The notes beneath the pieces are model-generated. The model saw only the letters and a program-made list of their open reading frames with translations. It was not told where the DNA came from and ran no database searches. Source: Calothrix anomala FACHB-343 (GTDB lineage Bacteria > Cyanobacteriota > Cyanobacteriia > Cyanobacteriales > Nostocaceae). From it: a DNA stretch of 64,000 bases. A program made the position numbers and the translations under genes. The DNA lies in NCBI RefSeq assembly GCF_014696435.1, contig NZ_JACJQG010000042.1, positions 1 through 64,000 of the forward strand. The letters run 5' to 3'. This document shows, in pieces, positions 1 to 8,427 of this stretch (position 1 is the first letter of the stretch; every line of letters starts with the position of its first letter).

Positions 1-22
1 TGGGATATGCTTTACTCATGTT

Positions 23-77
23 GCTCTCTCGGTGCTGTCTACTATCTATTCACAGCGTATACCGAGAGAGCTTTTTT
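23..77 (+). terminator. Rho-independent terminator of a gene left of the window
   Basis: An 11-bp perfect stem (23-33 with 61-71, GCTCTCTCGGT / ACCGAGAGAGC) is extended inward by GCTGT/ACAGC (34-38 with 52-56) and followed by six T at 72-77 on the plus strand. The T tract is only on this side, so it should end a plus-strand transcript that begins left of the window. The next gene is on the minus strand and stops at 106, so transcription converges here. Confidence 0.75.
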
Positions 78-105
78 ACAATCTGTCCGACTTTTCAAAC
101 ATCCT

Positions 106-741
106 CTAAGTAAAATCTCGCCTAATACGATTTATCGCTTGGTTTAAACCTTCGCTGTGAATCCAACCGACAAAGCCACCATAAATCATTCTGTCATGGC
201 GATCGCTAATAAAAACATGGTCAACGCCAAATTGATTTTTCCAAGTTCTCACCACGCTACCATCCCTCAGCCGCATGATTGGGTTGGAACTCTTAAAATC
301 TCGGTGGTGGGCGCGAGTCATACCAGGGACATTTTCGAGAATTGCGATCGCATCTTTGGCATCATCAGTTGTATTCTCAGTAACTACCGTGGCACAACCA
401 CAGCCATCACTAACAGTTACCTTCAGCCTCTCCTTCATATCGCCGTTAAACAGCGATAAAGAATCAATCTCTTCTAAAAGTTTTCCATGCGGTTCAGTTT
501 GGCGACGTTGACAATAAACTGCGGTGAGAAAATCTTCCAGGCTGACTTTCGCCAAAGCTTCAGTAATCAAACCTGTCAATCCCAACACCGCAATTCCCCC
601 CAGCATTCCCGCCGGGCCGCCTAAAAAAGCTAAAGCGGCGGTAATCGCCGCCGCACCTGTAAAACCTGTAGCAGCCATTGCGATCGCCAAAATCACACCC
701 GGTAAACCCAACGCTGCAACTTTTGTCACAACTTCATCCAT
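106..741 (-). CDS. Hypothetical protein with a Gly/Ala-rich hydrophobic N-terminus
   Basis: A 211-residue protein with an ATG start at 741. Residues about 11-62 are almost entirely Gly, Ala, Leu and Ile with two or three possible membrane-inserting helices, resembling a glycine-zipper segment. The rest (about 68-211) is soluble and charged, with a short Cys-rich patch (DGCGCAT, about 112-118) and a C-terminal part rich in Arg, His and aromatic residues. I do not recognise a named family. Similar Gly/Ala-rich leaders occur at the N-termini of several cyanobacterial proteins of unknown role, so membrane attachment is an inference. It stands alone, convergent with the terminator at 23-77. Function unknown. 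Confidence 0.7.
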   Translation of the reverse strand: MDEVVTKVAALGLPGVILAIAMAATGFTGAAAITAALAFLGGPAGMLGGIAVLGLTGLITEALAKVSLEDFLTAVYCQRRQTEPHGKLLEEIDSLSLFNGDMKERLKVTVSDGCGCATVVTENTTDDAKDAIAILENVPGMTRAHHRDFKSSNPIMRLRDGSVVRTWKNQFGVDHVFISDRHDRMIYGGFVGWIHSEGLNQAINRIRRDFT

Positions 742-864
742 AGCCTGTCACCTCAAGACAAGATGGTTTCTGAAGTCCTTTCTAACACTTCTGGTATATA
801 CACTGCCTATAAGCAACTAGCTAATGTGTAATTCTTATCATCATGACACACAGGCGATCGCGCT

Positions 865-987
865 TACAGCAGTTTTCACCTATTTAAACCACATCTGTCG
901 TAGGGGCACGGCACCAGTAAAATTATTGTATGTACCCAAAGATTGTCGGTGCCGTGCCCCTACAGCGTGGTCTTTAACCATGCTGTA
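865..987. mobile_element. MITE-like element, TACAGCA family, copy 1
   Basis: A 123-bp element bounded by TACAGCA (865-871) and TGCTGTA (981-987). Inside are long imperfect inverted arms that include GTAGGGGCACGGCAC (900-914) and its complement (949-963), enclosing a 34-bp core at 915-948. A second copy is at 15976-16100 with the same outer arms but the core inverted. The element runs into the 3' end of the next minus-strand gene and supplies its last codons and stop. It encodes no protein. Confidence 0.75.
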
Positions 988-1255
988 AAAAATCAATCTT
1001 AGGTAACAAAGGATCGGTAACAACACCAACACCAATAAAACCCCAGCGTTTCAGCAAACTACCCACCTGCGTCCGTGGAATAGATTCTACAGCAAGGCGA
1101 TTTGCCACATCTGCCGCATGAGTATTGAGATAACTCAAAGCATCAAAATTTTCCGAAAACAATAACAAATAGCCCGACGCTACCCCATCAGGACGCGCCG
1201 TCAGGTAACGACCATCAGATTTTGAACGTATCAGATAATATACTTCCGACAACAT
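974..1255 (-). CDS. Small conserved hypothetical protein with a MITE-derived C-terminus
   Basis: A protein of about 93 residues if translation starts at the ATG at 1255 (MLSEVYYLIRSKSDGRYL). The frame is open further upstream to 1315, but that stretch crosses the palindrome at 1282-1301, so the internal start is preferred. The last residues (LQHG) and the TAA lie inside the MITE at 865-987, so the original C-terminus was probably replaced when the element inserted. It lies downstream of the ABC permease gene on the same strand and could be co-transcribed with it. No known domain is recognised. It looks soluble, and its function is unknown. Confidence 0.6.
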   Translation of the reverse strand: MLSEVYYLIRSKSDGRYLTARPDGVASGYLLLFSENFDALSYLNTHAADVANRLAVESIPRTQVGSLLKRWGFIGVGVVTDPLLPKIDFLQHG

Positions 1256-1281
1256 AACCGAGACAAGGAGGATAATTGTAC

Positions 1282-1301
1282 AGACGCGATTCATCGCGTC
1301 T
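1282..1301. repeat. Short dispersed palindrome, copy 1
   Basis: The palindrome AGACGCGAT-TC-ATCGCGTCT has 9-bp arms. The same motif with variable central bases is at 26850-26869, 45487-45506 and 63093-63116 (there extended to 11-bp arms). All four copies lie in intergenic DNA, often next to heptamer repeats. This is an interspersed cyanobacterial repeat of unknown role. Confidence 0.8.
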
Positions 1302-1326
1302 CTGACAAATGACAAATGACCATTGA

Positions 1327-2373
1327 CTAATTCAAATTCTCCAACTTAATGCGCGGATCGGCAGCTTTCAGCATTAAGTCAGCGATGAGGTTACCCACAA
1401 TCAACAGTACCGCACCCATCACCAAGCTGGCCATTAATAAATACAAATCCTGTGCTTGTACAGCTTGTAAAGTTAACCTTCCTAAACCAGGCCAGTTAAA
1501 GAACTGTTCCGCAATAAATGCACCGTTTAACAACCCAGCCAACTCAAAACCCAGCAAGGTAATTAAGGGGTTAATAGCGTTACGCAAAGCATGAACGTAA
1601 ATTACCCGATTTTCTGGCAAACCTTTCGCCCGCGCCGTTTGGATATAATCTTGACGCAGAACATCCAATAATTCACCGCGAGTAATCCGTTGCAAACCCG
1701 CAAAACTAGTAATTGAAAGTGCGATCGTTGGTAGAATCATATGCCAACCCAGATCCAGGAGTTTACCAAACCAGGATAATTCTGAGTGATTAATGCTAGT
1801 CATGCTACCCACTGGAAACAAAGGTGAGGTAAGCTGCGCCACAATCAACAGAAATAGCGCCGTAATAAAGCTGGGGAAACCTTGTCCGGTGTAACTGATG
1901 ACTTGTAATACCCGGTCAACCAGCTTATTTTGCTTCACCGCCGCGATAATACCTAAAGGAATAGCGATCGCCCATGTGACAATTAAAGATGCGATCGCTA
2001 ACAACAAAGTCGCTGGTATCCGTTCCTGCAACAGCGACACCACAGAACGTTGATAAACAAAACTCGTGCCAAAATCTCCCTTACTGAAGATTCGCCACAA
2101 CCACAGCCAAAACTGCTCCGGCCAAGATTTATCCAAACCAAACTGACGCTTCAGTTCCTCAATTCTCTCCGGAGAAATCTTCGGGTTTTGCCGCAAAGTA
2201 TCTACATAATCCCCTGGAGCCAGCTGGATAATGAAAAATGACAACGCTGACGCCAAAAATAACGTCAACAATGCCTGTAAAATCCTTTTGATTACATAAA
2301 TAAAAGTCTCACTTGTCACCAGCCTAATTAGCCAGTTCAGACTCGTCTCCAGGGAAATTTTTGTAGATGTCAT
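1327..2373 (-). CDS. ABC transporter permease, OppB/DppB type
   Basis: A 348-residue inner-membrane permease of the dipeptide/oligopeptide (DppB/OppB) family. A first membrane helix is at about 28-52, followed by a periplasmic loop containing APGDYVDTLRQNP (about 52-64) and then five further helices. The cytoplasmic EAA loop that contacts the ATPase is clear at about 243-270 (QTARAKGLPENRVI, then HALRNAINPL). Length and topology are normal. No partner permease, ATPase or binding protein is adjacent, so the other subunits must be encoded elsewhere, as is common in cyanobacteria. The substrate (peptide, nickel or other) cannot be assigned. The small gene downstream may share its transcript. Confidence 0.9.
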   Translation of the reverse strand: MTSTKISLETSLNWLIRLVTSETFIYVIKRILQALLTLFLASALSFFIIQLAPGDYVDTLRQNPKISPERIEELKRQFGLDKSWPEQFWLWLWRIFSKGDFGTSFVYQRSVVSLLQERIPATLLLAIASLIVTWAIAIPLGIIAAVKQNKLVDRVLQVISYTGQGFPSFITALFLLIVAQLTSPLFPVGSMTSINHSELSWFGKLLDLGWHMILPTIALSITSFAGLQRITRGELLDVLRQDYIQTARAKGLPENRVIYVHALRNAINPLITLLGFELAGLLNGAFIAEQFFNWPGLGRLTLQAVQAQDLYLLMASLVMGAVLLIVGNLIADLMLKAADPRIKLENLN

Positions 2374-2380
2374 TGCAGTT

Positions 2381-2500
2381 TAGTCAATGGTCAAGGGTCA
2401 ATGGTCAAAGGTCAAAAGTCAAGGGTCAAAAGTTAAAGGTCAATAATCAATGGACTGTTGACTATGGACTATGGACTGTGGACTTTTTGACTCTTGACTA
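2381..2500. repeat. Heptamer tandem repeats (GTCAATG / GTCAAAA type)
   Basis: The gap between apt and the permease is almost wholly degenerate 7-bp repeats (variants of GTCAATG, GTCAAAA and GGACTAT). This is the short tandemly repeated repetitive (STRR) DNA known from heterocystous cyanobacteria. No gene or clear hairpin terminator is seen. Confidence 0.8.
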
Positions 2501-3016
2501 ATACTCAATCAGAGAGATAATTGGCACATCCGGCAGATGTTTCCGTCCTTGTAAATCCCGTAGCTCGATAATAAACCCAAAGCCCACTAAATCGCAGCCA
2601 ATCTTCTGCACCAACTTCGCCGTCGCACCCGCAGTTCCCCCTGTAGCGATCAAATCGTCCACAATCAAAACTCGGCTACCTGGGTGTAACGCATCTTGAT
2701 GCACTTCCAAAGAGTCTGTACCATACTCTAATTCATACTCAATCGAGTGTACTGCTCCCGGTAACTTACCTTTTTTACGAGCCGGAATAAACCCAGAACC
2801 TAACTTATAAGCCAAAGGAGAGCCAAAAATAAAGCCCCGCGATTCCATCCCCACAATGTAATCTGGGATTAATTCCTTTTCAATACACTGTTGGGCGAAA
2901 AAGTCAATCGTGTAGCGCAGTCCTTCAGGATCGCGTAGCAGCGTAGTGATATCTCGAAATAAAATTCCAGGTTTAGGAAAATCTGGTATATCACGAATTA
3001 GCGACTTCAAATCCAT
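2498..3016 (-). CDS. apt: Adenine phosphoribosyltransferase
   Basis: A 172-residue cytosolic purine-salvage enzyme that joins adenine to PRPP to give AMP. The PRPP-binding signature [17 protein letters not shown] spans about 115-131. The N-terminal [18 protein letters not shown] and the ESRGF loop (about 59-63) are diagnostic of the type I Apt family. Length is as usual for bacterial Apt and the start is ATG at 3016. It sits alone between repeat-rich spacers, upstream of and on the same strand as the permease gene. Confidence 0.97.
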   Translation of the reverse strand: MDLKSLIRDIPDFPKPGILFRDITTLLRDPEGLRYTIDFFAQQCIEKELIPDYIVGMESRGFIFGSPLAYKLGSGFIPARKKGKLPGAVHSIEYELEYGTDSLEVHQDALHPGSRVLIVDDLIATGGTAGATAKLVQKIGCDLVGFGFIIELRDLQGRKHLPDVPIISLIEY

Positions 3017-3488
3017 AAAATATTGATATTAGGGATTGAGTGTTGGGAATTGGTAACTGGGAATTGGGCATGGGGCATGGGGCATGGGGCATTGGGCATT
3101 AGGCATAAGAAAAAACTTATTTCTAGACCCTAAACCCTAGACTCTAGTTCCTAGCCCCTAGTCCCTAGCCCCTAGCTCCCAATTCCAGATACCTGACAAA
3201 TCGTACACTATAATGTCTTACGCTGGGGATCGAAGCTCTAGTTTCCTTATCCATTGACGATAACTTGAATCTAATTCAAGCTAAGGATGGAATTGCACTA
3301 CCTATTGAGGCTGATACACTTATGTGTTAAAAACTTAGATTTCAGTATACGGAAACCTTTGATTAGAAGAAGTAATGTATATATCAGGCAGTACTATTAC
3401 TGCTGTTACAAGCCCAATTTTTTTATTAGGCTATTTATTTTAAATTTGTTTTACCTAGTCTGTTGGAACCGCACAAGGTATCTATAGA
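3017..3488. repeat. Repeat-rich spacer between divergent apt and DUF3038 genes
   Basis: This gap of about 470 bp holds GGGCATG/GGGCATT heptamers (about 3064-3106) and CCCTAGC-type heptamers (about 3126-3180). Beyond that is AT-rich DNA (3290-3480) that must contain the promoter of the plus-strand DUF3038 gene. The short open frame at 3287-3487 has no coding character and is not called. Confidence 0.6.
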
Positions 3489-4115
3489 ATGAATGTCTCC
3501 GCAAGTTTAACGCCTTTCAACAGTCCGCCTCCCCCCTCATTGCCTATGATTTTGGATACATTACCCGATCCGGCGACTGAGGGACAAGGATGTCCCCGGA
3601 GAACACGGGTGCAAATAGATCTGATTTTACTAGCAATTGAAGCTTTAGAACTCGGTGGTTCTGAAGCCATCCTTGCTTTTGCCGATGAATTAGACCTCAA
3701 AGGAATTATTAAAGATAGAGTTAATTTATGGCGGATGCGCAGCTCTAATCCACTGCGCCGAGCGCACATGCGCCGCCCTTTAAGTATCATGGAAGCCAAA
3801 GCTTTAGTGGTAATTGCTTGTTACATAGCGCGGCGTTTAACAGTTGTCATCCGCCAGTTGCTGATGATTTACCAACAAATGAATGAAAAGCAACTCCCAC
3901 TAGAACAAAATTTGCGCCTTTCTAATTATTTGGAGCGATTTAGAACGCATTTTAGAAGTAGGATGAGTTCCCGGCGATCGGGAGTGCTAGCGTTAAATTC
4001 TGATGAAAAATTAGATGAGCTAGCTATAGATTTATTGGGACAACTACTATTCTGTACTGGCACAGCTGGAATGCAGAGGTTCTGGATCAGTCTTTTTGAT
4101 GGGGAAGTAGAATGA
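3489..4115 (+). CDS. DUF3038 domain protein
   Basis: A 208-residue soluble protein of the cyanobacteria-specific DUF3038 family. A Pro-rich N-terminus (about 1-35) is followed by a mostly helical domain (about 40-205) with IDLILLAIEALELGG near residue 43 and basic patches such as NPLRRAHMRRP (about 87-97). It overlaps the next gene by four bases (ATGA, 4112-4115), so the two are translationally coupled. The pairing DUF3038-DUF4335 is recurrent in cyanobacteria. Its biochemical role is not known. The basic patch would allow nucleic-acid or membrane-surface binding, but that is only an inference. Confidence 0.85.
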   Translation: MNVSASLTPFNSPPPPSLPMILDTLPDPATEGQGCPRRTRVQIDLILLAIEALELGGSEAILAFADELDLKGIIKDRVNLWRMRSSNPLRRAHMRRPLSIMEAKALVVIACYIARRLTVVIRQLLMIYQQMNEKQLPLEQNLRLSNYLERFRTHFRSRMSSRRSGVLALNSDEKLDELAIDLLGQLLFCTGTAGMQRFWISLFDGEVE

Positions 4116-5638
4116 ATATTCAACGTAAATATAGTCTACCTAATTGTACATTGCTATTAGAAGGCTTAAGCGATGCTACTAGGGCTGCACAATTTCAAGA
4201 ACTGCGTCCAGAATTATCAATATTGGTAAATGCAGAATGCTATTTATCTAGCTATAAGCAGCCCTTAAGGGGAGGAAGAGAATTTTTTGAAAGTTTGGTG
4301 AGAGCTGTTAGTGGTTATGCTCAAGAATTTTTGAGTAATGTTCCCAATCCCCAAGCACATAATCGCGATTCCGAGTTAGTAGAAATCCAGAAAATAGACA
4401 TCAATAGACACAGATTGATTGTCCATTCTGAGGGCGAAGCCGAAGGTTTTGATACTAACCCTAACCGGAGTAAAGAACCTATTGAAGTAGATTTGAATAC
4501 GGTTCAGTTATTTGACTTAGTAGAAGCAGTCGATCAGTTTTTTGCTGACACCCAAACTTTACCAGAATTATCACTGGAATTACAACCAGTTGCTAGACGC
4601 GGTAGTATTGCCAACCAAGCTCTTTTAAAGCAAGTAGTACCTGCTAGTGTTGGCGTTTCTAGTTTGGCAGTTGCAGCATTAGCTTTAACCTTGGTACCAT
4701 CGCCGCAACTACGTACACCAGAGACAAAATCACAAGAGCCTACTAGCTCTACAACCCCTAGCCCTATAGCTAGCGCTACTCCTGTGGCTGTTGAGTCTAC
4801 GCCTACAGCTACCCCTAGCGCTACTCCTGTGGCTGTTGAGTCTACGCCTACACCCAGCCCAACTGTGACACCTACTGATACTGCTACACCAACGGCTTCA
4901 GTAACTCCCACAGCTAGTCCCGCACCTACAACAGCAACCACAGTTCAAGATTTAGAAGCATTATTAACCACCGTTCCCGAAATTACAGATGCATCGAAGC
5001 TGCGGGCATTAAATCGCCAAGTGTATAACCAAATAAACCCCGCTTGGACTAATCGCTCAGGCTTACAAGAGGATTTAGTTTATCGTGTAGGTACGGCAGC
5101 AGATGGCGCAATTATTGGCTATAAACCAGTCAATAAAAAAGCTAATGATGATATCCAAAAAACTCCTTTACCTAACTTACTGTACAATCCTGCTCAAGGT
5201 ACCCCTATTGGCAAAGAACCAATTGCCCAATTTAAAGTTGTCTTGACAAGAACAGGTGAATTGCAAGTAAGTCCTTGGCGGGGATATACCAAGACACCAG
5301 AAGTTGTAGGTGTAAAAATTACTGAACCAAATGCAGTCAAGAGTTTAAGCCAGAACCTTTATAATACAGTTCGCCAACGTTGGGGTGGCAAACCCAGCTT
5401 TGACCGAGATTTGAAATATCGGGTAGCGGTAAATAAAGATGGTGCGATCGCAGATTATGAACCGCTTAACCAAGTTGCCTATGATTATGCTAGAGAAACT
5501 CCCCTTCCTGTCTTGCTACAAGCAGCTTACGGCTCTAATTTGGTCGCCCCCAACACCAAAGAACCCCTAGCCCATTTCCAACTCATATTTCAGCCTAGCG
5601 GTAAACTAGAAATCTCTCCCTGGAATGGATATCAATGA
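4112..5638 (+). CDS. DUF4335 domain protein with two C-terminal repeats
   Basis: A 508-residue protein. The N-terminal DUF4335 domain (about 1-170) is followed by one hydrophobic segment (about 176-197, VPASVGVSSLAVAALALTLV) that is probably a single membrane helix. A Pro/Thr/Ser/Ala linker follows (about 200-275). Two similar blocks of about 95 residues close the protein, each running from a YNxI/YNTV motif through YRV-DGAI-Y-P to SPW-GY (about 288-392 and 408-507). The linker contains a 45-bp direct tandem duplication (4770-4807 and 4815-4852 identical over 38 bp). It is coupled to DUF3038 by the ATGA overlap and a GGGGAAG ribosome-binding site. The DUF3038 partner probably binds the cytoplasmic part, which is an inference. 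Function unknown. Confidence 0.85.
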   Translation: MNIQRKYSLPNCTLLLEGLSDATRAAQFQELRPELSILVNAECYLSSYKQPLRGGREFFESLVRAVSGYAQEFLSNVPNPQAHNRDSELVEIQKIDINRHRLIVHSEGEAEGFDTNPNRSKEPIEVDLNTVQLFDLVEAVDQFFADTQTLPELSLELQPVARRGSIANQALLKQVVPASVGVSSLAVAALALTLVPSPQLRTPETKSQEPTSSTTPSPIASATPVAVESTPTATPSATPVAVESTPTPSPTVTPTDTATPTASVTPTASPAPTTATTVQDLEALLTTVPEITDASKLRALNRQVYNQINPAWTNRSGLQEDLVYRVGTAADGAIIGYKPVNKKANDDIQKTPLPNLLYNPAQGTPIGKEPIAQFKVVLTRTGELQVSPWRGYTKTPEVVGVKITEPNAVKSLSQNLYNTVRQRWGGKPSFDRDLKYRVAVNKDGAIADYEPLNQVAYDYARETPLPVLLQAAYGSNLVAPNTKEPLAHFQLIFQPSGKLEISPWNGYQ

Positions 5639-5722
5639 TGAAACAGGAAATAGAGGTATTACCGACAAGAGAACAACTCTTTACCAATGACAAATGACAA
5701 ATGACCATTGACCATTGACCAA

Positions 5723-7993
5723 TTACTTAACAATTCGCCTCATATAATTACCCCATAACTGAGCCGCTTGGGCGCTACTACCAGATGTGGGGGAGTTGTT
5801 ATCATTACCTAGCCAAATCCCAGTAACCAAGCGCCGACTGGGAATAAAGCCAATGTACCACAAGTCAACGTTTTTATCTGTTGTACCTGTTTTCCCAGCT
5901 TCCCCTAATCCCAGAGAAGCACCCCGACCAGTACCCCTGGTCACTACCCCCCGCATCATTGTAGTCATCCGATCGGCTACATCATTAGATAGCACTCGTT
6001 TATTAGCATCGGGATCTTGGTCAAAGGAGTAAATTACACGACAGGTTTTAAGATCCTTAGGCTCGCGACAATCACCACTATCTAAAATCCGGCTAATTGC
6101 ATGGGGAGGATTCCATACCCCCCGATTAGCAATAGCCCCAAAAGAACCAGTCATTTCCAAAACATTGACAACACTTTGACCCAGTACCAAGCCAGGAACA
6201 GGATCGAGTGCTGATTTGACACCTAAACGTTGAGCCATTGCTACCACTTTGTCCAACCCAACTTCTCGTGCTATTCGTAAAGCGATCGGGTTTTCTGACA
6301 ACTCAAACCCTGTGGTCATATCTAAACTCGTATCTCCACCCACGCGACAAGGTTTATATGTAAAGCCTTGCCAAGTTAAAGGCGAACAAGAATAACTTTT
6401 AAATGGGGAAATTCCTTGCACTAAAGCAGCAGTGTAAGGGAAAATTTTAAAAGTAGAGCCTGGTTGCCTTTTGGCTTGCACCGCCCGATTAAATTGGCTT
6501 TTTCTGTAATCTGTTCCCCCAACCATAGCCAAAATACTGCCATTGCTGGAATCTAAGGTAACGATCGCTCCTTGGGAAAACCCAAAACTTGACCCAGCAG
6601 TATTTACGGAATTACGTAACGCGGCTTCCGCTTGCGCTTGAATAGCTATATCTAGCTGAGTTTCAATAATATAATTGCCTTCTTTCGCTGCTCCCTCCCC
6701 CAAGATTTCTTCTAGTTCTTGGAAGACATAATTATAAAAATAAGGACTGATTGTTTTTGCTTGCTGTTCGCAAACTTTTGGGCTGACTTGTACAGTCGAA
6801 CGTCTAGCGCGGTTTGCTTCCTCTGGTTTAATTTGACCCATTTCTACCATCCGCTTAATTACGCGGTTACGGTATTCAGCCGCTTCTAGTTTATTCGGGC
6901 CTTCTCCACAGAAATCAAAGGCGTTGGGGCCTGGTAAAATGCCTACCAAAGTTGCAGCTTCCGCCAAAGTTAATTCTTTAGCCGACTTTTCAAAGTAATA
7001 TTTAGCCGCATCTTCAAAGCCAGAGGTATCTCCACCTAAAAATACTCTATTTAAATAAGTCAGCAAAATTTCGTCTTTGCTGTAAAAAGTTTCCAGCTTC
7101 AAAGCCACAACAGCTTCCCGCAATTTCCGCCCCAGAGAATCTTGTCTACCTACATAATCCCGAAACAAACTGCGAGCAACTTGTTGCGTAACTGTACTGG
7201 CTCCTTGCTGCACATCACCGCTTCGACTATTAATTAGCAAAGCACGCATAATTCCCAAAGGATCGACGCCAAAGTGCCAAAAATAACGGCTATCTTCCGA
7301 AGCCACCACAGCTTTTGCTAAATAAGGGCCAAAATCATCCAATCGCTTTAAATCTATGTGAGAAGTAGTTCTCGGCTCCCGTAGTGGTGTAGAACCATCA
7401 CGGGCGTAAACAACCACAGGCGCACGGGTAGCTGTAGGTAACGGTCTGACGGAAAATTTCAGCCATTCCACGCCAATCACCAAAGCGAATAAGGCTCCCA
7501 CCCCACCAACGCCATAAGTCGCCCAAGTTGCGGCTTTCACATACCAAGCTGGTGGATCGACATATTGGAGACGCACGGAAGCAGCTAATTCTGGTGGCCC
7601 CAAGGTGAGAATATCGCCATGACGTAATTCTAAAGAGGTGACCCTGCGCTTACCTCGGTAAATACCATTAGTAGAGTTTTCATCTTTAATGATGAAAACA
7701 GGGGTACGTTGGCTAGAATCCCGCGATAATGACAGGTGAATTTGGCTAACTACCGGGTTACGCACCACAATATCGCTAGATTTGGAACTGCGTCCTAACA
7801 CATAGCGATCGCCTAACAACGGATATACCTCCGCCTTATCTGCTCCCGCATCCTGCACCCACAGTTCCGGTACTTTGGCATTGGGCTTAAGTGCTAGTTT
7901 GGAAAAATCCACCCTAGCTTGAATTGTATGTACTGCTTGCGTCAGTTGACCAAGTATGGTTTGGGGCTTTTGAGGAGGTTGCGGGGAACTCAT
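5723..7993 (-). CDS. Class A penicillin-binding protein with N-terminal FHA domain
   Basis: A 756-residue bifunctional peptidoglycan synthase. A cytoplasmic FHA phosphopeptide-binding domain spans about 60-145 (VLGRSS, SQIHLS and NSTNGIY motifs). One membrane helix follows at about 158-177, and then a GT51 glycosyltransferase domain with catalytic SEDSRYF (Glu233) and QGASTVTQQ (263-271). The transpeptidase has STFK (Ser513, Lys516), SEN (566-568) and KTG (701-703), so both active sites look intact. FHA fusion to a PBP1-type enzyme is known in cyanobacteria and suggests control by Ser/Thr phosphorylation. ATG start at 7993. It is divergent from the secreted protein gene at 8428 across a 434-bp gap. 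Confidence 0.95.
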   Translation of the reverse strand: MSSPQPPQKPQTILGQLTQAVHTIQARVDFSKLALKPNAKVPELWVQDAGADKAEVYPLLGDRYVLGRSSKSSDIVVRNPVVSQIHLSLSRDSSQRTPVFIIKDENSTNGIYRGKRRVTSLELRHGDILTLGPPELAASVRLQYVDPPAWYVKAATWATYGVGGVGALFALVIGVEWLKFSVRPLPTATRAPVVVYARDGSTPLREPRTTSHIDLKRLDDFGPYLAKAVVASEDSRYFWHFGVDPLGIMRALLINSRSGDVQQGASTVTQQVARSLFRDYVGRQDSLGRKLREAVVALKLETFYSKDEILLTYLNRVFLGGDTSGFEDAAKYYFEKSAKELTLAEAATLVGILPGPNAFDFCGEGPNKLEAAEYRNRVIKRMVEMGQIKPEEANRARRSTVQVSPKVCEQQAKTISPYFYNYVFQELEEILGEGAAKEGNYIIETQLDIAIQAQAEAALRNSVNTAGSSFGFSQGAIVTLDSSNGSILAMVGGTDYRKSQFNRAVQAKRQPGSTFKIFPYTAALVQGISPFKSYSCSPLTWQGFTYKPCRVGGDTSLDMTTGFELSENPIALRIAREVGLDKVVAMAQRLGVKSALDPVPGLVLGQSVVNVLEMTGSFGAIANRGVWNPPHAISRILDSGDCREPKDLKTCRVIYSFDQDPDANKRVLSNDVADRMTTMMRGVVTRGTGRGASLGLGEAGKTGTTDKNVDLWYIGFIPSRRLVTGIWLGNDNNSPTSGSSAQAAQLWGNYMRRIVK

Positions 7994-8427
7994 TGGCTAT
8001 TTACATTACGCCTATTAACTAACAATCAGAAGATTTACAATTTTAATGGTAGTCTTACACCATTTTACTCATAAGCCTAAGGAGAAATTGGTTGTACTGA
8101 TTTTTTTTGAATATATTTTACATCTAAAATATAGTTATTCAGCATATCTACCAAATTTGTCTTGAGCTATTATTTACCTAAACAATTCATTGTATTTTTC
8201 GCCTAAAATGCCTATTATATATACTATTAGCAATAATCAAAACCTAAGATAGCAGATTTGCTTTTGTAATTGTCTAAACTCAAAATCAAAAAGTTCCCGG
8301 TGTAAATTTTACCGCTTTAATAAATCCACATACATCGCAGCAAAAATATACATCCCCATTTAGACAGATTTTATAAATAATTTTGTTTGGTTTAATGGGC
8401 GGAGTGTTCCGTTGAGGTTAATTCAGA
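7994..8427. promoter_or_regulatory. AT-rich divergent promoter region
   Basis: These 434 bp lie between the start codons of the PBP gene (minus) and the secreted protein gene (plus). The DNA is strongly AT-rich with no open frame, repeat or hairpin that I can support. It must hold both promoters, but I cannot place -10/-35 elements with confidence. Confidence 0.4.

Noticed and set aside
4534-4941. Minus-strand open frame opposite the DUF4335 linker
   Set aside because: A shadow of the Pro/Thr codons of the real gene. Valine/glycine low complexity, with no start signal.
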